The notes beneath the pieces were generated by a model. That model ran no database searches. It was not told the DNA's origin and worked only from the letters and a program-made list of their open reading frames with translations. Source: Ensifer adhaerens (GTDB lineage Bacteria > Pseudomonadota > Alphaproteobacteria > Rhizobiales > Rhizobiaceae). Taken from it: 64,000 nt of DNA. The translations under genes were made by a program, and so were the position numbers. The first letter of the stretch is position 1, and every line of letters begins with the position of its first letter. Shown here piece by piece: positions 1 to 8,671 of this stretch. The stretch spans positions 188,604 through 252,603 of the forward strand of contig NZ_JABEKT010000003.1 of NCBI RefSeq assembly GCF_013283195.1, read 5' to 3'.

Positions 1-316
1 GGGGGCGATTTAGCCGTGAAGCAAGCCGTCAATGCGCATGGAAAATCGCGCTTACGATGCAAACTGCCAGCACCTACGTTGTCTGGTCCCTCTTAAAGCT
101 CAACGTTTACAGAAGCGCGATCATGATCGCGATAGTCAACATCGCGAACGCAACCACCCCTATATGAAAAAGATGTGTTCGCCGGCTATTGGTCCTAAAA
201 ATTCGAGCCATGACATCACCTCGCGCACCATTGAAGAGAAACGCTTCTCCTACTTAAAGGTTCTGCAGAGGGAGGCCATGCTGCCAATATGACAAACGCA
301 AGGTCTATAGCAGTTC
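1..316. other. Region without a supported gene
   Basis: No reading frame here resembles a protein I know. The one visible structure is a perfect 16-base palindrome at 116-131 (cgcgatcatgatcgcg). It lies about 190 bases upstream of the first stress-type promoter and is not followed by a T tract, so it is not an obvious terminator; an operator or chance are both possible. Confidence 0.4.
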
Positions 317-341
317 GGAACGAAGGCAGGGTTGCGCCGTT
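317..341 (+). promoter_or_regulatory. EcfG-type (general stress sigma) promoter
   Basis: GGAAC at 317-321 and CGTT at 338-341 are separated by exactly 16 bases. This is a perfect match to the alphaproteobacterial EcfG consensus GGAAC-N16/17-CGTT. It lies 27 bases before the DUF982 start codon, so the leader would be short, and it could also serve yihY 50 bases beyond that gene. Confidence 0.75.
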
Positions 342-367
342 ATCCTTGAAAACACGGGGACCGGACG

Positions 368-613
368 ATGATCGAAACTTGGAAAGAATGTGTCATTATC
401 CAGCTTCCCGATCTCGACGGAGTCCAGATCGTCTGGACGCCGGCACGTGCAGCTAGCCTGCTCGGCGAGAGCTGGCCGGTGGATCACGGCCAAGCATTTA
501 CGGAGGCACTCAACAAATGCACGGACGCGATGCTGGGCACCTACCCTTGGGAGCAAGCGCGCGCCGCATTCATCGAGGCGATAACAGAGGCTAAGATCAG
601 AAAATTCCAATAG
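368..613 (+). CDS. DUF982 domain protein
   Basis: An 81-residue protein of the DUF982 family, small proteins common and multi-copy in rhizobia with no established function. The family signature is visible: an N-terminal beta-rich part with a conserved W (QIVWTP), the AASLLGESWP stretch in the middle, then A..KC..A and the C-terminal ARAAFIEAITEA helix. Its length is typical. It lies directly behind a perfect EcfG-type promoter, and the spacing to the next gene (47 bases, same strand) allows cotranscription with the YihY-type gene. A role in stress adaptation is inferred only from the promoter. Confidence 0.85.
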   Translation: MIETWKECVIIQLPDLDGVQIVWTPARAASLLGESWPVDHGQAFTEALNKCTDAMLGTYPWEQARAAFIEAITEAKIRKFQ

Positions 614-660
614 GAGCAAGAATTCCGCACCGGGTCAACGCTCGGCCGAAGGAGCTTCTA

Positions 661-1755
661 ATGTCAGAAAAGCGAGGGTCAATAGATCCAGCGTCTGCAT
701 TGGCGATTGTCGCAATATCGATGATCGTGGGAGATCTACTGTGCTCCAAACACTTGAGGAGCACATCAAGCGAGATTTCCGCTTTCACCCCCACGCGGGC
801 ACAAGGTGACGAGAAACGGGGACGAACCGCGTCGGTTCCTGAGAAACTGCCCGCGCGGGGCTTGCGTGATGTATTTTGGCGGGTCGTCAACGAAATCAAA
901 GAGGACCGGATAGCGTTCGTGGCGGCAGCGGTGACCTTTTATCTAGTTCTTGCGTTGTTCCCTGCACTAGCCGCTCTGGTGTCCCTCTATGGGCTTGTGG
1001 CAGACGCTGGGATGATTTCGGAACATTTGGAAGACTTGGCAGTCATACTTCCCCCCGGAGCGTTCGAAATCTTCGCCGATCAGCTTCAAGCCCTGATCGT
1101 TCGTCGCGATGCCACCCTTGGGTTCGCGCTTGTTGTAGGGCTGGCGATCGCTTTCTGGAGCACCCGGAACGGCGTCCTTGCGATTTTCGAGGCGATGAAT
1201 GTCGCCTATGAAGAAAAAGAAAAGCGGGGTTTTTTCAAACTGAACTGTGTGGCGCTTGGCTTTAGCGTATGCGCAGTGTTTGCCGCGGTTTTCATGATAG
1301 GCGTTGTCGCATGGATCCCCACATTTTTGCAGTCAGTCTGGCTTGATCCCTGGAAGGAAAGCCTCGTGCTCGTTGCGCGCTGGCCCACCCTTCTCTTGGT
1401 ATCATTTATCGCGATCATTTCGATTTACCGGTTTGGCCCCAGCAGGCATCCTGCCAAACTAAGGTGGCTAACCTGGGGTGCTGCAATTGCGACGGTCGGA
1501 TGGGCAATGATGACGCTGGGCTTTTCATGGTATCTTGAAAATTATGCGAACTACGACGCTACATATGGGGCCCTTGGCAGTCTCGTCGGCTTTCTCATGT
1601 GGATCTGGCTTTCGGTCATTATTCTGGTGGTGGGGGCGGAGGTAAATGCGGAACTGGAGCACCAAACCGCCCGAGACACCACGACTGGCGCACCTCGACC
1701 CATGGGAGAGCGGGGCGCTCAGATGGCCGATACCATTGGAGAAATTCCTCGGTAG
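661..1755 (+). CDS. YihY/BrkB-family inner membrane protein
   Basis: A 364-residue integral membrane protein of the YihY/BrkB family (formerly misnamed ribonuclease BN). Members have about six membrane segments; here they run from roughly residue 85 to 330, starting with AAAVTFYLVLALFPALAAL, the family hallmark (FYL.LALFPA), and ending near GSLVGFLMWIWLSVIILVVGAE, followed by the usual NAEL.H tail. The first 60 residues are hydrophilic with one short hydrophobic stretch (ALAIVAISMIVGDLL), as in rhizobial members. The start is supported by GAAGGAG nine bases upstream. The transported or bound substrate is unknown for the family. Position behind DUF982 and its EcfG-type promoter suggests stress induction. 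Confidence 0.88.
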   Translation: MSEKRGSIDPASALAIVAISMIVGDLLCSKHLRSTSSEISAFTPTRAQGDEKRGRTASVPEKLPARGLRDVFWRVVNEIKEDRIAFVAAAVTFYLVLALFPALAALVSLYGLVADAGMISEHLEDLAVILPPGAFEIFADQLQALIVRRDATLGFALVVGLAIAFWSTRNGVLAIFEAMNVAYEEKEKRGFFKLNCVALGFSVCAVFAAVFMIGVVAWIPTFLQSVWLDPWKESLVLVARWPTLLLVSFIAIISIYRFGPSRHPAKLRWLTWGAAIATVGWAMMTLGFSWYLENYANYDATYGALGSLVGFLMWIWLSVIILVVGAEVNAELEHQTARDTTTGAPRPMGERGAQMADTIGEIPR

Positions 1756-2045
1756 CTTCTGCAACCGCCATACACCTTCGATGCGATTTGTCCTCCGCGA
1801 AATGGGCGCGCAACATCATATCGTGTCTCAAATCCGCTTGCCCTCCTTAATCGGCTGCTTGTGATCCCAACTCACCCTGTTAGGTTCTCTACCGTGGAAA
1901 GCTTCAATGGTCTGCTTGATCGAAAAGCGCTCTGAGTCGGTTCCCGCATGATTCGTTCTTTAGGGATTGCGCGCTCAACCCCTGGAGGCGACTTTCACCA
2001 GGGTGCGCTGATTGCTTGGGCCCGCATTCGCCTACCGGCTCGCCA

Positions 2046-2384
2046 TCACTGTGCGGACAGCAGTCGCGCCGTGGCCGAGGCGACTGCACGCTGAAGAATT
2101 TTTTGGAGAAAATAACTCGTCGTAAGCGCGGCAGCAATGCTCAGCCAAGTGTTTCGTTTACGGCGTGATGGCAAGACATGCTGCAAATTTGCCTCGCGCG
2201 GAACGTCATTCAACCGTGCACGCAGATCCGCAATTTCTCGCCTTAGTGCGGCGATCTGGCTTTCAACAGACGGTCTCCGCTTTGCCATCGCTGTATCGTT
2301 AGCTGAGCGATCATCATCAAGTTCAGCAAGATGCTCCCGCAACTGCGCCGGACTTTCGAAACCTCGTGTCCTGATTCTGGTCAT
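2046..2384 (-). CDS. Small coiled-coil membrane protein, unknown
   Basis: A 112-residue protein of unknown function. Residues about 35-65 form a charged heptad-like helix (SQIAALRREIADLRARL), probably a coiled coil. Residues about 80-108 contain a hydrophobic segment (TWLSIAAALTTSYFLQKIL) that looks like a single membrane anchor near the C-terminus. The start has a purine-rich AAAGGA upstream, and an EcfG-type promoter faces it 40 bases upstream, which argues that the frame is real. It would be a tail-anchored-like stress protein; nothing more can be said. Confidence 0.6.
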   Translation of the reverse strand: MTRIRTRGFESPAQLREHLAELDDDRSANDTAMAKRRPSVESQIAALRREIADLRARLNDVPREANLQHVLPSRRKRNTWLSIAAALTTSYFLQKILQRAVASATARLLSAQ

Positions 2385-2423
2385 CGGTGCGTCCTTTTGC
2401 TTTTCGTTGATTTGCAGCAGGGT

Positions 2424-2448
2424 AACCCGTGTATTCGCTCTAGGTTCC
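2424..2448 (-). promoter_or_regulatory. EcfG-type promoter (leftward)
   Basis: Read on the minus strand, GGAAC (2448-2444), 16 bases, then GGTT (2427-2424). It points at the coiled-coil membrane protein starting at 2384 and lies only 170 bases from another EcfG-type promoter firing the other way, so the two form a divergent pair. Confidence 0.65.
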
Positions 2449-2616
2449 CAATGCCGCCGGCGATCTCCCCAACCTCTGCACCCGAGCGTTCACTATATAC
2501 TGCCGAGCCTGCCGGACCTCCTTTGTCCTGACCCGGTGATGCATCGTAGCCGCCGTATCGTTTGGAGAGCATTCAATGGAATGAAGTTTCACCCGAGCAT
2601 CGTGCCGACCCTCCTC

Positions 2617-2641
2617 GGAACATTTCGCTTTAATGCCGGTT
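2617..2641 (+). promoter_or_regulatory. EcfG-type promoter (rightward)
   Basis: GGAAC at 2617-2621, 16 bases, GGTT at 2638-2641. It lies 40 bases before the first member of the four-copy small-protein family at 2682. Confidence 0.7.
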
Positions 2642-2681
2642 AGGGGCGTAGGCTTTCCTCCGCCAGGCCAGGGACTGGACA

Positions 2682-2936
2682 ATGAATTACGAAAAGATCG
2701 GCCGCGCTCTAGTGATGGTCCGCCTGCCGAGGTATCGGCTTCAGTTGGCCGAATTCAGATCAGCTGAGTTGTGCGATCTCCTAGAGAATTATGGACTCGC
2801 ACTCGTGAGGCGCGACGAGCTTCGATCACAGAATGGTTCAGATGATATGGTCGTCGAATACGAAGAACTGTGTGAATCGTTAGAGGATTACGCTATCAGG
2901 CTCATTTCGCGCGCCACTCCGCGCCTCGTTCTTTAA
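2682..2936 (+). CDS. Four-copy small protein family, copy 1
   Basis: An 84-residue protein I do not recognise by function. It is one of four paralogues in this window (others at 30456, 51539 and 59714). Shared features are the N-terminus M.YEK.GRA..M.RLP..R.QL, a central LLE.YGLA..(K/R)RDELR, then a YE.LC..LED...(K/R)(L/M)I helix and a C-terminal (S/T)PR(L/M)V. It is predicted to be mostly helical and soluble, with no membrane segment or signal peptide. Copy 1 is closest to copy 2. It is the only copy with a full EcfG-type promoter directly in front. The conserved charged surface and repeated retention suggest a real function; a regulator or adaptor role is speculation. Confidence 0.75.
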   Translation: MNYEKIGRALVMVRLPRYRLQLAEFRSAELCDLLENYGLALVRRDELRSQNGSDDMVVEYEELCESLEDYAIRLISRATPRLVL

Positions 2937-3249
2937 GGGGTCTTCGGCGCAGATATGCGTGTCCACTCGGCGCCTCGAATCGCCTGTCTATCTCTACCTG
3001 TAGGCTGAGGAGGCCGGTCTGTCTCATATTCTTCTGCGTCATTAAAGACGTTGCTTATGGAAGTCCAAGGGGGATCGAGCGGGACTGGGTGAGCCGAGTT
3101 GGGGGAACCCTCACCACTGATCGGTCCAAAATGGGCAACGGCCCCAGATTCGGAGATGAACGGGATCCGTGCAACATTCGGGCATATCCCAGATGGAGGC
3201 AAAAGATTTTCGAGCATGGAGCCGGGATCCGCATGAACATTGATCGAGA
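2937..3249. other. Region without a supported gene
   Basis: No recognisable coding sequence, terminator or promoter. Frames here do not look like known proteins, and the right edge leads into the decayed DUF4334 gene. Confidence 0.4.
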
Positions 3250-3670
3250 CGTTCAGCAGGTATCCCCCGGCGCCGCTCTCGCGTTCTTTGCGCGCTCGAC
3301 CCCATCGAGGCTCACACGCTCGTCGGCCTGTGGCGCGGGTCGGGGATTCCTACGGGCATCCACTGGACGGAGTGCTGGAAAACATCGGGCGGTTCGGCAA
3401 GCACTTCCATGCGAACATGCGCGCCGACGCCCTTTTGTTCGAAGCGGGAACCGACACGTTATTCCCCTAAGGTTGGCGGTTCGCCTGGGATTGATCGGCC
3501 GAACGTGGGGCGCGCGCCCTTGGCAAGCGATCCGCGGCGATGATTTATGACAGACAACCGATCACGGACCTGTTTCGCCGAAAAGATTATGACCGAGTAC
3601 TCGCGATGATGAGTTTACAGGGCGATCCGCGGCCTTACTTCTTTCCACTCGCGCCGCGAGCAGAGTTAAG
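3250..3670 (+). pseudogene. Decayed GXWXG/DUF4334 protein gene
   Basis: Pieces of a GXWXG-DUF4334 protein (a small family of unknown function) are found in order but in different frames: VSPGAALAFFAR, then LVGLWRGSGIPTG (the GxWxG motif), then HPLDGVLENIGRFGKHFHANMRADALLF ending at a stop, then IPLRLAVRLGLIG, and finally MIYDRQPITDLFRR...GDPRPYFFPL, the typical C-terminus. At least three frameshifts plus a deletion in the middle separate them, so no functional product can be made. It sits between the small-protein gene and the convergent DUF2188 gene. Confidence 0.7.
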
Positions 3671-3679
3671 TTCTTCCGA

Positions 3680-3967
3680 TCAGTCCTTGCCGCCTTCGGA
3701 CCCCGCACAGTGGTCCACAACTTCGGTTTCGGGTCGGTCCTTGCCATCAGAATGCTCTTGTCGCCAACGCCCCTGTCCGTCCTGATACTCTATCTCAACG
3801 TCATCACCCACACTCTGGTGTTCACGCGCGGCGATCAGAGCAGCTTGAAGGGCGTCGTCGTGCGAGGGAAAAGTCTCGGAATAGCCATCTCCCGATCTAT
3901 AGGCCCATCCACCGTCGTGAGGGACGATCTCATATTTCGTTGCGTTCACAACTCCCTCCAATTCCAC
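3680..3967 (-). CDS. DUF2188 domain protein
   Basis: A 95-residue protein of the DUF2188 family. The conserved core lies at residues 10-50: a beta hairpin with GGWAYRSGD, then an aromatic-containing FPSHDDALQAALIAAREH helix, followed by an acidic second hairpin (VEIEYQDGQGRWRQE). These proteins are frequent in rhizobial and soil-bacterial stress loci, and their function is not established. The C-terminal 20 residues are hydrophilic and variable. No EcfG-type promoter was found upstream of it. Confidence 0.8.
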   Translation of the reverse strand: MELEGVVNATKYEIVPHDGGWAYRSGDGYSETFPSHDDALQAALIAAREHQSVGDDVEIEYQDGQGRWRQEHSDGKDRPETEVVDHCAGSEGGKD

Positions 3968-4145
3968 CGTTGACGGTTTGCCACGCGTGCGCGCGTGTTG
4001 CTTTTCTGCCGCTACCGTACTGATGCAAATAGAGCAGTGAAATCAGTTTGCTATCCGAGTGGCAGATTCGATCGACGAGAAACATGGAAGGTCGCTTAAT
4101 AATCGAGATTCTTGACCGGCAGTGACAAATCGCAACTCTCCTCCA

Positions 4146-4170
4146 GGAACGAAACTGATTTGTCGAGGTT
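4146..4170 (+). promoter_or_regulatory. EcfG-type promoter before a tiny membrane peptide
   Basis: GGAAC at 4146-4150, 16 bases, GGTT at 4167-4170. The next start codon is at 4202, giving a leader of about 25 bases. Confidence 0.65.
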
Positions 4171-4201
4171 CAGAGTATGAAGCCTCAGGGGAACGGAAAA
4201 G

Positions 4202-4288
4202 ATGGAAAAGTCAATCAAGATGGTCGCGGTTGCAGTGTTAATCGCCTCCGCCGGCGTGCTGATCTGGCTGATTGGCCAGATCTACTGA
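4202..4288 (+). CDS. 28-residue single-span membrane peptide
   Basis: A tiny gene starting MEKSIKMVAVAV, with one hydrophobic segment covering residues 7-25 (VAVAVLIASAGVLIWLIG) and a TGA stop. A purine-rich GGGGAACGG lies before the start codon. The case for expression is the EcfG-type promoter at ideal distance rather than homology, which I cannot test. Stress-induced short membrane peptides are common in alphaproteobacteria. Confidence 0.55.
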   Translation: MEKSIKMVAVAVLIASAGVLIWLIGQIY

Positions 4289-4475
4289 GGGGTTTCGTCG
4301 CGAAGTCAGCACCAGCCATCAGTCTTACATGGTCCCCTTGATCGCCGCCCCACTCGTTGTTCCGAGCTCCATGGTAAACAGCGAGCAAAGTGGGATTTCG
4401 TAAGCAGACAGGCCGGCGGCGGAAGTAACCTTCTTCGCGCTAAACGCGCGCCTGATGCGGCACAGACAGGGGACT

Positions 4476-4757
4476 TTAAGCTTCGTCGATGAGATCGCAG
4501 AGCGCACTGATTGCCTCCTTGCGGGCGATATCGCGAGGACGCACGAATGTTGCACTTCGAATGGTAACCAGACCATCGAGCAATATTGCCCATTCCCATT
4601 GTTCGACACCGCGCTCAAAAAACTGCACGGATAATCGCTCCGCCGCATATTTGTTCAAACGCCGCCCCCCAATCGCAACCTTGATCGTCGAGCGAAAAGC
4701 ATTAAGGAGCAAGTCTGCATGCAATGAATTGTGTGTGAACGGTGCGCCGGCGCCCAC
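4476..4757 (-). CDS. Small unknown protein
   Basis: A 93-residue hypothetical protein. The C-terminal two thirds (FERGVEQWEWAILLDGLVTIRSATFVRP...AISALCDLIDEA) has a mixed strand/helix look reminiscent of small rhizobial proteins, but I cannot assign a family. The N-terminus is less convincing and an internal start is possible. It may be cotranscribed with the tiny membrane peptide 10 bases upstream. Confidence 0.5.
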   Translation of the reverse strand: MGAGAPFTHNSLHADLLLNAFRSTIKVAIGGRRLNKYAAERLSVQFFERGVEQWEWAILLDGLVTIRSATFVRPRDIARKEAISALCDLIDEA

Positions 4758-4767
4758 GTGTCACGCT

Positions 4768-4863
4768 TCATTTTTCATCTAACGTCACGGTCAGAGCAGC
4801 CTCCGCCCCGAGACATAGCCAAAAGGCCATGTAGATCGCGACTGTAACCTGCAACAGCGTCAC
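4768..4863 (-). CDS. Possible 31-residue membrane peptide (GTG start)
   Basis: GTG-initiated frame of 31 codons with a hydrophobic core (VTVAIYMAFWLCLGAEAAL), ending 10 bases before the unknown gene at 4757 on the same strand. The ribosome site is weak (GAAATGGGG). It is listed because the two frames would form a tight operon; it could be chance. Confidence 0.3.
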   Translation of the reverse strand: MTLLQVTVAIYMAFWLCLGAEAALTVTLDEK

Positions 4864-5122
4864 CCCATTTCAATAAGCGGTTCATTGCCCGCGCTCGTTC
4901 GGCCGTGCGCACAGGAGAACGCCACGCTCAGCCTGAAGACCGAAACCCTGGATACTGATGTCCACCCGCTCGCCCAGTGTACCCGTCTTGGATTTCCCGC
5001 CGCTCTCGCCCTGGTCCTGTCTCCGTGGACTGCAATGCAGCACCGTTTACGCCTCGATTGAACTTAATTCAGCGTGCCGCATCTCCTCATCGCTTTATTG
5101 GGAACGGCCGCTTCAAAGTTCG

Positions 5123-5922
5123 TTATCTTTGTAAACCATAGAGGAGCCTAGTGGATTGACTCCAACACTTGGAACCCTCTAGCGCGTGCGGCGATGATCT
5201 GGGCGGGTCTGCCCTCCATACGAAAGGCTTGGGGTTTTTGTTGTGCTCGACGACGAACCGATTGATGGCCGCCTGCAAGTCGGTAACGGAGCAGAAGACA
5301 CCATGTTTGAGGCGCCTGCGGGAGAGCTTGGCGAAGACGCCCTCAACGGCATTCAGCCATGAGCTCGACGTCGGGGTGAAGTTGAAGGTCCAGCGTGGAT
5401 GGCGCTGCAGCCAGCGTCGGACCTCGGGTGTCTTGTGAGCCGCGTGGTTGTCGAGGATCGCGTGGACGACCTTTCCGGCCGGGATTTCGCGCGCCAGCGC
5501 GTTGAGGAAGCGGATGAACTCCTGGTGCAGATGGCGCTGCATGTTCCTGCCGAACACGTCGCAACACGGCCCTTCTTTATGGGCAGGCCGGACTGCGTCC
5601 TGTCGAGCGCCTGGATCTGGCTATTTTCGTCGACGCTGAGCACCACCGCATGCCCCGGAGGGCTGACATAGAGCCCCACGATGGCCTGGAGTTTGTCGAT
5701 AAAGGCGGGGTCGTTGGACAGCTTGAAGGCTCGCCAGCGATGCGGTGCCAGGCCGTGGGCCTTCCAGATCTTCTGCACCGTAGCGACGGCGAGCCCCACG
5801 GCCTTGGCCATCGCCCGGGCGGTCAGTGTGTCGCCTCGTGGGGCGGCGGTTCTTGGGTCAGTCGCACGACGTGCGCGACCCGGATATCGGCCACCGGCGC
5901 CGCATGCCGTAGACTCGCATAT
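5123..5922 (-). mobile_element. Broken IS630-family transposase
   Basis: The C-terminal catalytic part is clear: FGRNMQRHLHQEFIRFLN, LDNHAAHKTPEVRRWL, then FTPTSSSWLNAVEGVFAKLSRR, the DDE-type region of IS630. The upstream part reads AMAKAVGLAVATVQKIWKAHGL in another frame, ending at KKGR. About 25 residues that normally join the two (the GTMTHDY...LFAALN stretch of the family) are missing, and a further single-base loss near 5830 turns H-W-T into a stop. The N-terminal domain is cut short near 5920. No terminal repeats were identified. This copy cannot be autonomous. Confidence 0.85.
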
Positions 5923-6091
5923 GCGCAATCAGAACGGAACCCCAAGCCGGGTGGTGTCTCAATTTGGATTTCGAGTTCGGGTCATTCGCTGAATCTCGAC
6001 AGGAATGCTGTCATGCTCCGAAAGCGATGGCATCTCTGCCGAACAGAGGCCGGCCGTTGCTTCTCGTAGACAAACCGCGGAAAGCGGTGCC

Positions 6092-7288
6092 CTATTCCGG
6101 ATAGGCTTCAGCCCCGCTCGGCGTCGCCTGGTTGAACAGAACGAAGGCGATCACATTGCCGGGCTCCGACGTGGCGTCGCTCCGCAGACCGCCAATCTTG
6201 CCATCGACCTGGCTGGTATATTCCGCAACGATCTCACCGAACATGTTGCGCTGGATTGCGATTTTCTGGCCGCGGCTGACCGCGTCCGTCAGCTTCACGA
6301 AATGTTCGACAATGCCGCCTGCGGTTGCAAGAACGGGGAAGAGACTGTTGCCCACGAAAATCCCCGTATCGCGTCCGGTGCGTCCCATCGGCCCCTCGAT
6401 GATGCCGTGCAGCTTGAGCACGTTCATCGTGCCCTCCACGAAGAGAGGGATCATTGTCAGATCAAGGCGCCGGGCATTACCGATCTCGGGCGTGAAGGCC
6501 GGAATACCCACCTGAAAGAGGGCGTCCGTAAGAAGACCGGGATACCCGGCATTGTCGAAGATCTGGTCGATCGGGAAAAGTTCCGCCATGGCCCTGATCT
6601 CTGGCACGTCCATCTTCGCCAAGTGAAACGCCGGGGCATCGATGCCGGTAAAGCCGGTATGAAAATCAAGGACATAGTCCGAGTTCGGACGGATCAGCCG
6701 ATTGAACAGAAGACCGGCATGGCGTGCCGGCGCGCCCGGCCCGTTCTCGTCGCCCGGCCAGACACGGTTGAGGTCTACCAGGTCCGCACCGCGACCGGAG
6801 TTCGGCCAGCGCCGGCCCATGCTTTCGATCGCAGGACGGGACACATCGAAGACCGCCATGACGGTGCCGCTAATCGCTGCCGGGTCGAGCCCGTTGATGA
6901 TGGTCTGGACGGCGTGGATGGAGCTCATCTCGTCGCCGTGGACGCCGCTCACCAGCGTGACGCGCCTGCCCGGTTTCGCTCCCCGAACGACGGCGACCGA
7001 CACCAGCCATGGCTGGCCCGAGGGGCCTTCGACACCGCGAAAGTAGAGGCGATGGAGCTTCCCCCCCTCAAGGTCGGCAACATCGAGCGTGCTGACGACC
7101 CTTTTCCCATCGATTACATCGCCGGCGTAGACCGTTCCTTGGGGTGCACTCTGCGCAGGGGGAGCCGCCGTATCCTGTGCCCTCGCAGCGGCCACATTCG
7201 CCATGATGGCGGCCGACGCGCCAGCCGTGGCAAGCGATGCGATCATAAAATCCCGACGACCCAAACCGTCCTTGGTTTTATCCGACAT
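6092..7288 (-). CDS. Tat-exported succinylglutamate desuccinylase/aspartoacylase-family hydrolase
   Basis: A 398-residue zinc hydrolase of the AstE/AspA (M14-like) family, which deacylates N-acyl amino acids or related amides. The N-terminus has a twin-arginine signal, GRRDFMIASLATAGASAAI, followed by an Ala-rich cleavage region, so it should be folded in the cytoplasm and exported to the periplasm. The zinc site shows as SGVHGDEMSS (HxxE) and the later DFHTGF, with RVWPG between as in the family. I chose ATG 7288 because it gives a compact Tat signal; a start at 7378 would add 30 unlikely residues. The gene stands alone; the substrate cannot be read from sequence. Confidence 0.85.
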   Translation of the reverse strand: MSDKTKDGLGRRDFMIASLATAGASAAIMANVAAARAQDTAAPPAQSAPQGTVYAGDVIDGKRVVSTLDVADLEGGKLHRLYFRGVEGPSGQPWLVSVAVVRGAKPGRRVTLVSGVHGDEMSSIHAVQTIINGLDPAAISGTVMAVFDVSRPAIESMGRRWPNSGRGADLVDLNRVWPGDENGPGAPARHAGLLFNRLIRPNSDYVLDFHTGFTGIDAPAFHLAKMDVPEIRAMAELFPIDQIFDNAGYPGLLTDALFQVGIPAFTPEIGNARRLDLTMIPLFVEGTMNVLKLHGIIEGPMGRTGRDTGIFVGNSLFPVLATAGGIVEHFVKLTDAVSRGQKIAIQRNMFGEIVAEYTSQVDGKIGGLRSDATSEPGNVIAFVLFNQATPSGAEAYPE

Positions 7289-7541
7289 GGTTCGATCCTC
7301 GATTTGGGTACAGGTGTTTACGACTGCTGTATAATCTCGAGAAACTCGTCGACATGTTAGCTTCTCCCTTCGCTCCATCTCCGCGTCGGCGGCTATCGGC
7401 CCAAGGTGCGTGAAGGGCCTAATGTCGAGACTGTCCGAGGTTAGCCCAGGCCGCGCGGTTCCTACGAAAAGCGTTAGGCCAAAAATTTAAACTGAGACAC
7501 TACCCCAAGCCGGACTCTTTTGTCTCGGTCAATTCAGTAGC

Positions 7542-7838
7542 ATGTCTCAAGCAGCAGACTTCCAGCGTCTTACAGAGGAAATCGAAGCGGGATTGGTTAT
7601 GTACATGACCGATCCGCGCGTTTCCAACCGTGCCGTCGCGATCGAGATAATCTTGCGAAACTGGCTTACAGCACACCGCTACATAAAGAAGGTGTCGGAA
7701 CGCACACCCTTCAGGTTGGAGAGTCGCTCAGCACCGCGCTGCACGCTCCAACTCGGTTACCGCTTCGCCGATTTCCCCTTGCGCCTTTTTTTCAAGGCCG
7801 ATGAAACGGTTTTCGGCGTTCGTGCTTGTGAGGATTAA
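7542..7838 (+). CDS. Doubtful small protein, probably truncated
   Basis: The first 55 residues (MSQAADFQRLTEEIEAGLV...EIILRNWLTAHRYIKKV) look like an ordinary helical protein. The last third reads antisense to the iron permease gene and has no protein character. Either the gene lost its true 3' end or the frame is fortuitous. Confidence 0.3.
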   Translation: MSQAADFQRLTEEIEAGLVMYMTDPRVSNRAVAIEIILRNWLTAHRYIKKVSERTPFRLESRSAPRCTLQLGYRFADFPLRLFFKADETVFGVRACED

Positions 7839-8081
7839 TTCATCCAGCTTGGCTTGGATGGCTTCATTGTCGCGGTTCTGGGTATTCTGCAGGATAAATA
7901 CCATTAAGAAAGTGATGATCGTGGTGCCTGTATTGACAACCAGCTGCCATGTCTCCGAGAAACTGAACATCGATCCACTGATGGCCCAAACTACAATTAC
8001 GAAAACGGCCGAAACGAAGACGACAGGCTTTCCAACCCAGTGAGCAATCGTGTTTGCGAACTTCGTAAAGACGGTTTCCAT
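7728..8081 (-). CDS. Low-affinity iron permease family protein
   Basis: A 117-residue member of the low-affinity iron permease (Fet4-like) bacterial family. Two membrane helices are visible, KPVVFVSAVFVIVVWAISG (about residues 17-37) and LVVNTGTTIITFLMVFILQN (about 47-66), joined by SFSETWQLV. The family signature FLMVFILQNTQNRDN follows, and an amphipathic helix with A.QAKLDELI. Rhizobial members have this length. Iron transport itself is not proven for bacterial homologues. An EcfG-type promoter lies 34 bases upstream of the start, in line with stress regulation of this family. Confidence 0.88.
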   Translation of the reverse strand: METVFTKFANTIAHWVGKPVVFVSAVFVIVVWAISGSMFSFSETWQLVVNTGTTIITFLMVFILQNTQNRDNEAIQAKLDELILTSTNAENRFIGLEKKAQGEIGEAVTELERAARC

Positions 8082-8114
8082 GGCGATTCTTCAAAAAGCA
8101 TACATTCCCTCTCC

Positions 8115-8139
8115 AACATCCGCTGGCACCGTTTGTTCC
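8115..8139 (-). promoter_or_regulatory. EcfG-type promoter of the iron permease gene
   Basis: On the minus strand GGAAC (8139-8135), 16 bases, TGTT (8118-8115). The downstream start codon is at 8081. Confidence 0.68.
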
Positions 8140-8565
8140 GGAAGCAGCACGGCTCAATGCATCCCGATGCTGGTGAAGAAGACCGCAGGACGCATTCATG
8201 CAGTTACGCCTCGCGCCGCAGCGCTCAATGCAAGCTACCCCGAGTGCTTTGCCCGCGGGCGGGATACTGGTGTCGGGGGACTGCGCTCGATCATTTGCAG
8301 GGGAACCTAGACTGCCCGCTCGATTTCGCCGGCGATCAGCATGTCAAGACCGCACGGCCGACTCGCTTTTCGCACCAGGCTTGATGGCAAGCTGCTGACT
8401 GACGGCGCCTGTCGCAAGCACGGGCCACGCCTTATCCTACCTGTGGCGGTCGTGGTCGCTGACATCGCCATCGAAATGACCGCCAATGAGCAGGCCCTCG
8501 GCGTAGCGCAGGCACCCAGATCGAGGAGGACCCGAGCACTCGATGCCACAGGCGTCTGCAGATGA
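8140..8565. other. Region without a supported gene
   Basis: Overlapping short frames on both strands but none with recognisable protein character. It separates two EcfG-type promoters pointing away from each other. Confidence 0.4.
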
Positions 8566-8590
8566 GGAACATTTCCCATGAGAGGCAGTT
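8566..8590 (+). promoter_or_regulatory. EcfG-type promoter
   Basis: GGAAC at 8566-8570, 16 bases, AGTT at 8587-8590. It lies about 80 bases before the start codon at 8672. Confidence 0.6.
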
Positions 8591-8671
8591 TGCACGCCAG
8601 TGAGACAAGAAAGCAGGCAGTGGTGCTTTGCTGCACAATCGCTCCTGCTACGCCTAGAAGCGAGGCAAGTC

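Noticed and set aside
5101-5124. GGAAC-N15-CGTT on the plus strand near 5101
   Set aside because: Spacing too short and the only thing downstream is the opposite-strand IS630 remnant.
6005-7360. 451-codon frame on the plus strand
   Set aside because: Antisense to the aspartoacylase-like gene, whose Tat signal and zinc motifs are clear; the antisense frame has no recognisable motif.
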